Source of the DNA: Ruminococcus sp. UBA3767
Lineage (GTDB): Bacteria; Bacillota; Clostridia; Oscillospirales; Ruminococcaceae
Length of the DNA stretch: 26,170 bases
Direction: 5' to 3'
NCBI GenBank assembly: GCA_002371625.1
Contig: DFFV01000021.1
Span: 1 to 26,170, forward strand
This document shows, piece after piece, positions 1 through 6,560 of the stretch. Made by a program: the position numbers and the translations under genes. Each line of letters opens with the position of its first letter. The stretch's first letter is position 1. Under the pieces are notes generated by a model. The model was not told where the DNA came from, searched no databases, and worked only from the letters and a program-made list of their open reading frames with translations.

Positions 1-2
1 GC

Positions 3-302
3 CAGTCGCAGTCTCAGAGCCAGTCACAGAGCGTAAGCGAGTCACAGTCTCAGAGCCAGTCGCAGAGCGTAAGCCAGTCACAGTCTCAGGGCACAGTTCC
101 TTCAGGCGGAGATGTTGACGGTGATGACGACGACGGAAAGAAGACAACTACGACCAAGACATCACCTCCGTCAGGAAGCGATGTTGATGCGGACGACGAC
201 AACGGAGCACCGCAGACAGGTTATGCAGGATCTACTGTTTCGGCAGCAGCACTCCTCGCAGCAGTTGCAGTTCTGGCTATACTCAAGAAGAAGGATGAAT
301 GA
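3..302 (+). CDS. Ser/Gln-repeat surface protein with sortase-like C-terminus (3' part only)
   Basis: The window opens inside this gene; 99 codons remain in frame before TGA at 300-302. The visible protein begins with alternating Ser-Gln (SQSQSQSQSVSE), continues through an Asp-rich and Thr/Lys-rich spacer (GDDDDGKKTTTTK, then DADDDNG), and ends with a cell-wall sorting type tail: APQTG, a hydrophobic stretch of about 18 residues rich in Ala, Val and Leu, and the charged end KKKDE. By family knowledge such tails are cut by a sortase and joined to peptidoglycan, which places the N-terminal part outside the cell. The motif is PQTG preceded by Ala rather than the classical LPxTG, so the sortase class is uncertain. 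The function of the missing N-terminal region cannot be judged. A hairpin at 341-373 probably ends its transcript. Confidence 0.8.
   Translation, partial: QSQSQSQSQSVSESQSQSQSQSVSQSQSQGTVPSGGDVDGDDDDGKKTTTTKTSPPSGSDVDADDDNGAPQTGYAGSTVSAAALLAAVAVLAILKKKDE
11..90 (+). repeat. 36-nt tandem repeat encoding a 12-residue Ser/Gln unit
   Basis: The string GTCTCAG recurs at 11, 47 and 83, an exact 36-nt period. Each unit encodes about SQSQSQSQSVS(E/Q). Copies differ at a few third positions and one codon. The array starts before the window, so the total copy number is unknown. Confidence 0.85.
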
Positions 303-340
303 TCCGATCGGCTTGAATAGCAGACTATAATTAAAATTAC

Positions 341-373
341 AATTAAGGCACTTCTTAACGGGGTGCCTTAATT
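341..373 (+). terminator. Hairpin terminator after the surface-protein gene
   Basis: An 11-bp perfect stem pairs AATTAAGGCAC (341-351) with GTGCCTTAATT (363-373), with an 11-nt loop. The tract after the stem is AT-rich but not a clean run of T, so termination strength is uncertain. Confidence 0.6.
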
Positions 374-394
374 ATTAACTGAGGAAAGATCTTT

Positions 395-964
395 ATGAAT
401 AGTAGGGAATTTATACTTTGTCAGGGCGTGAGCCTGCGTTCAACGGGAAAGGTGTCATCGGCGTTCAGCCGTGAGGACGGCAGCTTTTCGGGAATACTGA
501 GTGCACAGCAGATCATACCTGCGGCAAAGGCTTTTATTAAAGATGCGAAAGCACCGATATTCTTCTTTGTTGAACTTCCCAAAGAAGATGACAGTGAAAT
601 GTACGATGTGTATTACCTTGATAACTGCACAAAACCTGTTGCGGAGGCGATAATCAAACGCTTCGGTGATGTGCTGGTGAATGACGGTATATCACGCTTC
701 GGCTTCGGCTCGAATTCGGAGGAGGAGGAGATATACTTTACAGACTATCAGGAGTTTTCGGCTTATATCGGAAATGCTGATAAGTTTGCAGCTTCGCTGA
801 AGAAGATAGGCGTTGAGCAGACTGAAAAGTTCTGCACGCTGTGGGATGAGATGAGCGATGACAATATGGGCTGTCTTTCTATGGTGGAAGTTAACGGGGA
901 AACGGTTTTTGATATTCCCGATGCGCTTAAAGACGCAGGTATGTATAAGGATCGGAAGGAGTAA
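395..964 (+). CDS. Uncharacterised 189-residue protein upstream of pyrophosphatase
   Basis: I do not recognise this family. The ATG at 395 has a good ribosome binding site, GAGGAAAG at 381-388. The protein appears soluble and acidic: no signal peptide or membrane segment is visible, the middle holds an aromatic strand-like stretch (IFFFVELPKEDD), and there is an acidic patch near residue 110 (SNSEEEEIYF). Cysteines are few and do not form a metal-binding pattern. It ends 3 nt before the ppa start, and the ppa ribosome binding site GGAAGGAG lies within its last codons, so the two genes are almost certainly translated from one mRNA. That linkage is the only functional hint. No strong promoter stands out in the short gap before it. 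Confidence 0.75.
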   Translation: MNSREFILCQGVSLRSTGKVSSAFSREDGSFSGILSAQQIIPAAKAFIKDAKAPIFFFVELPKEDDSEMYDVYYLDNCTKPVAEAIIKRFGDVLVNDGISRFGFGSNSEEEEIYFTDYQEFSAYIGNADKFAASLKKIGVEQTEKFCTLWDEMSDDNMGCLSMVEVNGETVFDIPDALKDAGMYKDRKE

Positions 965-967
965 TAT

Positions 968-1534
968 ATGAATATCTGGCACGATATATCGCCCAAGGCG
1001 ATCTCTAAGGATAAGTTTACAGCGGTCATTGAGATACCCAAGGGCTCTAAAGTGAAGTATGAGCTTGACAAAACAACGGGCTTGCTCAAAATGGACAGGA
1101 TACTGTATACATCAACGCATTATCCGGCTAATTACGGGTTTATCCCCAGAACTTATGCCGAGGACGGCGACCCGCTGGACGTGCTGCTGATATGCTCGGA
1201 AACTCTTGTGCCTATGTCGCTGGTCGACTGCTACCCGATCGGTGTAATCAAAATGCTCGATAACGGCGCTAACGATGAGAAGATAATCTGCGTTCCGATG
1301 AATGATCCTACCTATAATCATATCAATGATATCGCAGAGCTGCCGCAGCATATCTTTGATGAGATGAAGCATTTCTTTACTGTTTATAAAAACCTTGAGC
1401 ACAAGGAAACGGTCATAGATGACGTTCAAAGCAAAAGCGAGGCAGTCGGGATCGTTGAAAAATGTATCGAAAGGTATAATCAGACTTATTGTAAGTCGTA
1501 TTTGTGCAATTTGACGATGGAAATAGATAAATAA
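968..1534 (+). CDS. ppa: Inorganic pyrophosphatase, soluble family I
   Basis: Cytoplasmic enzyme hydrolysing pyrophosphate to two phosphates, which pulls biosynthetic reactions forward. The 188-residue product has the family I signature DGDPLDVL with the metal-binding aspartates D66, D68 and D71. Other active-site residues are in the expected order: E22 in IEIPKGSKVKYE, R44, Y52, Y56, D98, D103, K105 and the Y140-K141 pair. The C-terminus extends somewhat beyond the usual core (about 175 residues in E. coli). The ribosome binding site GGAAGGAG sits 6 nt before the ATG. It is the second gene of a two-gene unit with the uncharacterised gene at 395 and is followed by a strong terminator. Confidence 0.96.
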   Translation: MNIWHDISPKAISKDKFTAVIEIPKGSKVKYELDKTTGLLKMDRILYTSTHYPANYGFIPRTYAEDGDPLDVLLICSETLVPMSLVDCYPIGVIKMLDNGANDEKIICVPMNDPTYNHINDIAELPQHIFDEMKHFFTVYKNLEHKETVIDDVQSKSEAVGIVEKCIERYNQTYCKSYLCNLTMEIDK

Positions 1535-1538
1535 GCGA

Positions 1539-1576
1539 AAAAGAGGTTATTTTTTCACAAAATAACCTCTTTTTTT
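1539..1576 (+). terminator. Strong intrinsic terminator after ppa
   Basis: A 15-bp perfect stem pairs AAAAGAGGTTATTTT (1539-1553) with AAAATAACCTCTTTT (1559-1573), loop TTCAC, then a T run. The A run on the left arm means it could also work in the other direction. Confidence 0.93.
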
Positions 1577-1758
1577 ATGTTTTTGATATAAAATTTTTAA
1601 AAACATCGCTTTGTTGCGGTTGTAATAATTAAATGTAGAAACTAAAAAGTTGTTACCGTTTTTTAATATTTTTTGCCGCCGGGAACGGCTTTAAATCCTA
1701 AAGGTTCAAAATGGGAAATTTTTTGTCAGCAAAACCACAATTTTTTTGAGCAATACTA

Positions 1759-1787
1759 TTGACGTATACTATATGTAGTGGTATAAT
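1759..1787 (+). promoter_or_regulatory. Sigma-A promoter with no assigned gene
   Basis: TTGACG (1759-1764) and TATAAT (1782-1787) are separated by exactly 17 nt. Transcription would start near 1793-1795. No protein gene begins within reach, so it drives either a small RNA or a long mraZ leader. Confidence 0.75.
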
Positions 1788-1793
1788 AAAATC

Positions 1794-2032
1794 GTAAATG
1801 AGAATGCAAACGCTGATGCTGCTTTAAAAATGCTGATAAGGTGCAATATCTTTGAAAGAAAAACGTGGCAAAACACCGCATATTGTGGCGCAAAATGGCG
1901 GACATTTGTTCATAGATTACAATTTCATTACAGATTTCGGACGATTTGTTACAAAAACTGCGGAAAAAGTGTATTTTCATTTTTTGAGTGCCTCCCGAAA
2001 ATCCCGTTCACTGCGAAGATTTGGGGATTTTT
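1794..2032 (+). ncRNA. Candidate small RNA or long leader upstream of mraZ
   Basis: This is the stretch between the promoter at 1759-1787 and a hairpin in which AAAATCCC (1998-2005) pairs with GGGATTTT (2024-2031), the right arm running into T residues. If that hairpin terminates, the product is about 240 nt. No known RNA family was recognised and no conserved core is visible. The loop is large (18 nt) and the T tract short, so the end is doubtful. Confidence 0.3.
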
Positions 2033-2036
2033 ACGG

Positions 2037-2065
2037 TTGCAATTTCGGAAAAAATGGTGTATAAT
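2037..2065 (+). promoter_or_regulatory. Sigma-A promoter of mraZ and the dcw cluster
   Basis: TTGCAA (2037-2042) and a perfect TATAAT (2060-2065) are 17 nt apart. Expected transcription start is near 2072, at the first MraZ box, leaving a leader of about 95 nt. Confidence 0.85.
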
Positions 2066-2071
2066 GTGTTT

Positions 2072-2111
2072 ACAGTGGTGAAAAGTGTGCAAAAGTGGTA
2101 CGCAGTGCCAA
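2072..2111 (+). promoter_or_regulatory. MraZ operator: four 10-bp direct repeats
   Basis: Four adjacent 10-mers repeat with exact 10-bp phasing: ACAGTGGTGA, AAAGTGTGCA, AAAGTGGTAC, GCAGTGCCAA. The shared core is (A/C)AGTG at the same place in each. This matches the published MraZ box layout in Mycoplasma (AAAGTG plus spacer, repeated every 10 bp) and the GTG-containing boxes in E. coli. The array starts right at the predicted transcription start, so binding by MraZ would be expected to affect initiation or early elongation. Confidence 0.85.
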
Positions 2112-2165
2112 AAATACAGACAGCTTTCACCAAAATTCCGGATATGCAAAAGGGAGGTGGACGGC

Positions 2166-2621
2166 TTGCCGCAGGATAATGAGCAGAAAAGCATTCTCGA
2201 CGGAATGCTTATAGGCACATATAATCAGTCGATGGACGCTAAGGGAAGACTGAGTTTTCCTGCTAAGCTCAGAGAAGCGCTTGGCGAGCGGTTCATCGTT
2301 ACCAAAGGTATAGACGGTTGCCTTTTCGTTTATTCGCTGGAGGATTTTGAGAAAAAAGCCGAAAAGATCAGGACCTTGCCAATGGCTAAGGCAAGAGCGC
2401 TGCAAAGGAGCTTTATGGCGTGGGCTTGCGAAGCCGAGCCGGACAAGCAGGGCAGGATCCTTATTCCGCAGTCGCTGAGAGAGGCGGCGGCGCTTGACAA
2501 GGAGATCGTGGTCGCAGGTGTCTGCGACAGATGCGAGATCTGGGACAAAAAGCGCTGGGATGAGATATGCCGGAGCAGTGAGGATGAGCTTTCACAGGCT
2601 CTGGAAGGACTTGATTTCTGA
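2166..2621 (+). CDS. mraZ: MraZ, transcriptional regulator of the dcw cluster
   Basis: DNA-binding protein with two AbrB-like SpoVT domains, known to bind its own promoter region. Both family DxxxR motifs are present: DAKGR at residues 24-28 and DKQGR at 93-97. I place the start at TTG 2166 because a near-perfect ribosome binding site AGGGAGGTGG (2151-2160) lies just upstream. The ATG at 2205, which would give the usual N-terminus near MLIGTYN, has no Shine-Dalgarno sequence. The chosen start gives 151 residues, with about 13 residues before the conserved core. The stop overlaps the rsmH start (TGATG), indicating translational coupling. It is probably autoregulated through the four boxes at 2072-2111. 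Confidence 0.93.
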   Translation: MPQDNEQKSILDGMLIGTYNQSMDAKGRLSFPAKLREALGERFIVTKGIDGCLFVYSLEDFEKKAEKIRTLPMAKARALQRSFMAWACEAEPDKQGRILIPQSLREAAALDKEIVVAGVCDRCEIWDKKRWDEICRSSEDELSQALEGLDF

Positions 2622-3550
2622 TGGAATTCCAACACGTTTCGGTCTTGCTCGATGAGTGCATCAATGGGCTGGATATAAAGCCCGATGGCATTTACGTTGA
2701 CGGGACCGCAGGCGGAGCAGGACATTCAAAGGCTATTGCTCAGAAACTGGACGGCGGAAAAGGCGGAAGACTTATAGCGATAGACAGAGATCCCGATGCG
2801 GTAAAGGTCGCAAAGGAGCGCCTTGAGGGACTTCCCGCAGAGGTGGTAAAGGGCAATTATTCACAGATAGATTCGATCCTTGAGGATCTGGGCATAGAAA
2901 AGGTCGACGGTATTTTGCTTGACCTGGGAGTTTCTTCGTTCCAGCTTGACAACGCAGGCAGAGGGTTCTCCTACCATACCGATGCACCGCTTGATATGCG
3001 CATGAGCCGAGAAGGGATAAGCGCAAGAGATGTTGTAAATTCGTATAGCAGTGAGGAGCTTGCGAAGATAATTTTTGAATACGGAGAGGAAAGACACGCC
3101 AGAAGGATCGCTGCGGGGATAGTTAAAGCAAGAGAGCATAAGCCCGTGGAAACGACGATGGAGCTTGCAGAAATAATAAAGTCGTGTGTTCCGCAAAGGG
3201 CAAGAAGAGAGAAGAACCCCTGCAAAAAAACCTTTCAGGCGATACGTATCGAGGTGAACAGCGAGCTGGATCATCTCAGCATAGCACTTGACAAAGCATT
3301 TGACAGTTTGGGGCAGGGCGGAAGGCTTTGCATAATATCCTTCCATTCGCTTGAGGACAGGCTTGTAAAGCAGAGATTCAAAACATTCTGCACGGGCTGT
3401 ACCTGTCCGCCGGATTTTCCTGTATGTATCTGCGGGAAAAAGCCGAGAGGAAAAATGATAACGGGCAAACCTATCGAGGCGGGAGAAAGAGAGCTTGCCG
3501 AGAATAACAGGAGCCGCAGTGCTAAACTGAGGATAATCGAAAAGCTGTAA
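2621..3550 (+). CDS. rsmH: 16S rRNA (cytosine-1402-N4)-methyltransferase RsmH (MraW)
   Basis: S-adenosylmethionine-dependent methyltransferase that modifies C1402 in the decoding centre of 16S rRNA. The 309-residue length is normal. The N-terminus EFQHVSVLLDECI, the SAM-binding loop DGTAGGAGHS (residues 27-36), the acidic AIDRDPDA strand, and the later motifs LDLGVSSFQLD and ISFHSLEDRLVK are family hallmarks. A Cys-rich segment near residues 260-275 (CTGCTCPPDFPVC) fits the short Cys pattern often seen in this family. It is in the usual place, second in the dcw cluster, coupled to mraZ by a 1-nt overlap of stop and start. Confidence 0.97.
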   Translation: MEFQHVSVLLDECINGLDIKPDGIYVDGTAGGAGHSKAIAQKLDGGKGGRLIAIDRDPDAVKVAKERLEGLPAEVVKGNYSQIDSILEDLGIEKVDGILLDLGVSSFQLDNAGRGFSYHTDAPLDMRMSREGISARDVVNSYSSEELAKIIFEYGEERHARRIAAGIVKAREHKPVETTMELAEIIKSCVPQRARREKNPCKKTFQAIRIEVNSELDHLSIALDKAFDSLGQGGRLCIISFHSLEDRLVKQRFKTFCTGCTCPPDFPVCICGKKPRGKMITGKPIEAGERELAENNRSRSAKLRIIEKL

Positions 3551-3610
3551 AGAGAGAAAAAGCAAAAAAAAGAGAGCATTTTGTGTGAAAATTTAAGAGG
3601 TGGCTTGACA

Positions 3611-4075
3611 ATGACAAAGGTACATAACCTTGCCTACGACTATTCTTCCGTTGAAGAAGAAGCGCTGGGCAGAGACATTGAACATAATAAGAATACTTCG
3701 GCTGCGAAAAGATTTTTTTCATTGAAATTTGTTATACTTTGCACACTCGTATGCGCACTGCTTTGCGTGATGATATACGGAAAGGTGCAGATATCGGGAC
3801 TGTGCGCAGAGCAGACACAGCTTGAGAGTGAACTGACTGAGCTTCACAACGGCAACACCAGCCTTGAATCAGAGCTTGCTCAGAAAACGAGCATGACCAA
3901 GGTGGAGGAGTATGCTGAGAAAGAGCTTGGTCTTGTTAAGCTGGATAAATCCCAGATAGAATATGTTGAGGTGGACAGTGACGCTGTTGCTTCGGTCATT
4001 GAAACTAAGGACAGGAGCATATTTGTAAAGATCAAGAACTGGTTTGCCTCGGTACTGGAATATATCGGGTTGTGA
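3611..4075 (+). CDS. ftsL: FtsL-like cell division protein
   Basis: Small bitopic division protein of 154 residues. A charged cytoplasmic head of about 35 residues is followed by one membrane segment (about residues 36-57, FVILCTLVCALLCVMIYG) and an extracytoplasmic heptad-like coiled coil (about 58-92, AEQTQLESELTELHNG). Next comes YAEKELGLVKLD, typical of FtsL and DivIC proteins. FtsL acts with FtsQ (DivIB) and DivIC to recruit and activate the FtsW-PBP synthase. I choose ATG 3611 because AGGTGG (3598-3603) is 7 nt upstream. The in-frame TTG at 3605 is too close to it, and the TTG at 3581 lacks a site. Sequence similarity in this family is low, so the call rests on topology, coiled coil and position between rsmH and the PBP. 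Confidence 0.85.
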   Translation: MTKVHNLAYDYSSVEEEALGRDIEHNKNTSAAKRFFSLKFVILCTLVCALLCVMIYGKVQISGLCAEQTQLESELTELHNGNTSLESELAQKTSMTKVEEYAEKELGLVKLDKSQIEYVEVDSDAVASVIETKDRSIFVKIKNWFASVLEYIGL

Positions 4076-4188
4076 TGAATAAAATATCAATGGGGAAAGT
4101 TAGGGACAATCAAAAATTTGTGCCTGGCTTTCTTGTTCTATAATGCTGACAGGGAAAGCTTTGGGAAAAGCTAAAGAGGGAGAGTAAT
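4076..4188 (+). promoter_or_regulatory. Gap with possible internal promoter and small hairpin before the PBP gene
   Basis: This 113-nt gap holds a perfect TATAAT at 4139-4144, but the -35 is poor (TTTGTG at 4117-4122, 16-nt spacing). Close to the PBP ribosome binding site, AGCTTT and AAAGCT can form a 6-bp hairpin. Either could adjust PBP expression, but neither is strong evidence. Confidence 0.3.
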
Positions 4189-6519
4189 ATGACAGACAGA
4201 CCAAGCGCAAGGATGCGAAGCAGACTGAATATATTGCTGCTGTTTCCTATTGCGCCAATAGTTGTGTATATTGTTTATTCTATATTGAAGGTGTCTGTGC
4301 TCGAAAGCAGCTACTGGAAGTCATTGGCTAACAGTCAGCAGCTCCAAAGCACAGTTGTTTCTGCGTCCAGAGGAACTATTTACGATTCGGGCGGCTCGGT
4401 GCTCGCACAGAGCTCAACGGTGTATAACGTTTATTGCGATCCTGTGATGCTCAAATCATTCCTCGATAAGAAGGACAAGACAAAAAGCGAGCTTGAGGAG
4501 CTTGTAAAGACCGAAAAGAACGAAGATAAGCTCAACGAATACCGTGAAAAGCTGGATAAGGCGAGAACGGGTCAGTCGATACTTGATGAGCTGGTGTCAT
4601 TCCTTTCGCAGAAGCTCGCTGCGGACACAGCAGAGGTGCGTGCAGCGCTGACTGACGAAAAATCGAGATATAAGATAATCAAGAGAGATGTTGAAAAATC
4701 GGTCTCGGACACTGTTGAGAAAAAGCTGACAGAGCTGAGCGTTGACGGCGTAAGATGCGAACCGACAACCAAGAGGAACTATCCGCAGAACACGCTTGCT
4801 GCCAATGTCATCGGGCATACCTCGTTCGACGGTGACGGTATATACGGAATAGAGTCGTATTACAATGACTATCTTTCGGGCGTGGACGGCAGGATAATAA
4901 CTGCCAAGGATGGCGACGGCAACGAGATACCTTACCGCTACAAGCAGGAATACAATGCACAGAACGGTTATAACATAAACCTGAATATAGATTCAAACAT
5001 TCAGCATATACTCGAAAAAGCGCTGAGAGAGGCTGTTTTGCAGCACAGACCTAAGTACAGAGCTTGTGGAATAATAATGAACCCCAAAACAGGTCAGGTG
5101 CTTGCAATGGCTACCGATTACAGCTACGATCCAAACGATCCGGGCGCTGTTTCTGACCAGGCAACTGCAAAGGCTCTTGCGGGAATGGACGAAAACTCGG
5201 AGAAATACAAGCAGGCAAGACTCGATGCGTGGTCTACGCAGTGGAAGAACAAGGCTGTTTCGGAGATATACTTCCCGGGTTCTGTATTCAAGACATTCAC
5301 AGGCTCGGCAGCACTTGAGGAAAATGCGATAACGCTGAAGGATACCTTCAGCTGCAATACGAGCATCGAGGTCTCGGGCACTAAGTTCAACTGCTGGTCG
5401 TTTGTGGATCACGGTATGCAGAATCTTCAGCAGGCGATGATACATTCATGCAACCCTGCTTTCGTGCAGATAGGACTTACACTTGGAAGCGAAAAATTCT
5501 GCTCGTATCTGGATTCATTCGGATTTACCGACCTTACGGGAATAGATCTTCCGGGCGAGTCAATGTCGATATGTATGCCGCTTGATAAGATGGGACCTGT
5601 ACAGCTGGCTTCGTCAGCATTCGGACAGACGAACAAGGTAACACCGATACAGATGATAACTGCGTTCTCGGCAGTCGTTAACGGCGGAGATCTGCTTACA
5701 CCGCAGATAGTGAATACCATAACGGATGAGAACGGAAATATCGTTAAAAAGAACTCTCCCGTTAAGAAAAGGCAGGTCATCTCACAAAAGACCTCCGATG
5801 AGATGCGCCAGATACTTGAGGGCGTTGTTAGGGACGGAAAGAGCGGAAACTGCTACATTCAGGGATACCGCATAGGCGGAAAATCAGGTACTTCGCAGAA
5901 GATAGATGAAAACCCCAAGGGCAACACCTACGTTTCATCATACTGCGCATTTGCCCCTGCGGACGATCCGCAGGTGATAATGCTGGTGATGGTGGATGAG
6001 CCTACGGGAGATCAGTATTACGGAAGCCAGGTAGCTGCGCCGATATGCGTTAATGTAATGAACGAGATGCTGCCGTATCTGGAGATATTCCCGCAGTATA
6101 CCGAGGAGGAGCGAAAGACGCTCCAGATATCTGTGCCCAATGTTCAGACCTATAAGGTGGATAAGGCTAAGAAGGCGCTTGAGGATAATTCCTTCAAGGT
6201 CAAGATAGTAGGTAAGGGCGACACTGTTGTAAAACAGTATCCTACCGGAGTTGCAATAGACAGCGGCGGTACAGTTGTGCTCTGCACTGATGAGACCAAG
6301 CCGGAGACAGTTACCGTTCCTAATCTTACGGGACTTACCAGAGCACAGGCTAAGGATCTGCTTGAAAAATACGGGCTCAACCTTACAGCGCTCGGTGCGG
6401 GTGCAAGTGAGGAGGGCGCTATTGCCAAGGGCGATCAGCAGGCTATCTCGGGCAGGACCGTTCCTGCGGGAACTTCAATAAGCGTTACATTTGCAAGCTC
6501 GACTGTGACTTCACAGTAG
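4189..6519 (+). CDS. ftsI: Class B penicillin-binding protein with two PASTA domains (FtsI/PbpB type)
   Basis: Septal DD-transpeptidase that cross-links new peptidoglycan with FtsW. In order along 776 residues: a short cytoplasmic head, a membrane anchor (about 14-36), the pedestal beginning with RGTIYDSGGSVLAQS, a long charged helical insert (about 95-185), the transpeptidase domain, and two PASTA domains (about 648-704 and 708-772). All three catalytic motifs are intact: SVFK with nucleophile S365 and K368, SCN at 420-422, and KSGT at 565-568. Two PASTA domains resemble PbpB/PBP2x more than SpoVD, which usually has one. Only one such gene is present here, whereas several Firmicutes carry pbpB and spoVD in tandem. 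The start has the site GAGGGAGAG directly upstream. Confidence 0.95.
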   Translation: MTDRPSARMRSRLNILLLFPIAPIVVYIVYSILKVSVLESSYWKSLANSQQLQSTVVSASRGTIYDSGGSVLAQSSTVYNVYCDPVMLKSFLDKKDKTKSELEELVKTEKNEDKLNEYREKLDKARTGQSILDELVSFLSQKLAADTAEVRAALTDEKSRYKIIKRDVEKSVSDTVEKKLTELSVDGVRCEPTTKRNYPQNTLAANVIGHTSFDGDGIYGIESYYNDYLSGVDGRIITAKDGDGNEIPYRYKQEYNAQNGYNINLNIDSNIQHILEKALREAVLQHRPKYRACGIIMNPKTGQVLAMATDYSYDPNDPGAVSDQATAKALAGMDENSEKYKQARLDAWSTQWKNKAVSEIYFPGSVFKTFTGSAALEENAITLKDTFSCNTSIEVSGTKFNCWSFVDHGMQNLQQAMIHSCNPAFVQIGLTLGSEKFCSYLDSFGFTDLTGIDLPGESMSICMPLDKMGPVQLASSAFGQTNKVTPIQMITAFSAVVNGGDLLTPQIVNTITDENGNIVKKNSPVKKRQVISQKTSDEMRQILEGVVRDGKSGNCYIQGYRIGGKSGTSQKIDENPKGNTYVSSYCAFAPADDPQVIMLVMVDEPTGDQYYGSQVAAPICVNVMNEMLPYLEIFPQYTEEERKTLQISVPNVQTYKVDKAKKALEDNSFKVKIVGKGDTVVKQYPTGVAIDSGGTVVLCTDETKPETVTVPNLTGLTRAQAKDLLEKYGLNLTALGAGASEEGAIAKGDQQAISGRTVPAGTSISVTFASSTVTSQ

Positions 6520-6560
6520 CGCTTGTTACAAGGTGAAAATATTTTCAGGGGAAGGAAACT

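Larger units (their letters stand above)
1577..2036. other. Long AT-rich intergenic region without a confident gene
   Basis: Between the ppa terminator and the mraZ promoter no reading frame has both a ribosome binding site and a recognisable protein. Frames of 83 and 70 codons begin at 1830 and at a TTG at 1852, but neither has a Shine-Dalgarno sequence and their compositions look random. The region does hold a good sigma-A promoter (1759-1787) and a possible hairpin terminator (1998-2032), so a non-coding transcript of about 240 nt is possible. Confidence 0.6.

Noticed and set aside
326..331. TATAAT upstream of the gene at 395
   Set aside because: No acceptable -35 at 16-18 nt; it lies just before the terminator hairpin and is probably chance in AT-rich DNA.
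1830..2081. Possible small protein genes of 83 or 70 residues upstream of mraZ
   Set aside because: No ribosome binding site, random-looking composition, and overlap with the mraZ promoter.
2085..2165. Longer MraZ reading frame from 2085
   Set aside because: It would translate the MraZ boxes and ribosome binding site; TTG 2166 has an excellent Shine-Dalgarno.
2861..3565. 234-codon minus-strand frame opposite rsmH
   Set aside because: rsmH is unmistakable on the plus strand; the antisense frame has no family features.
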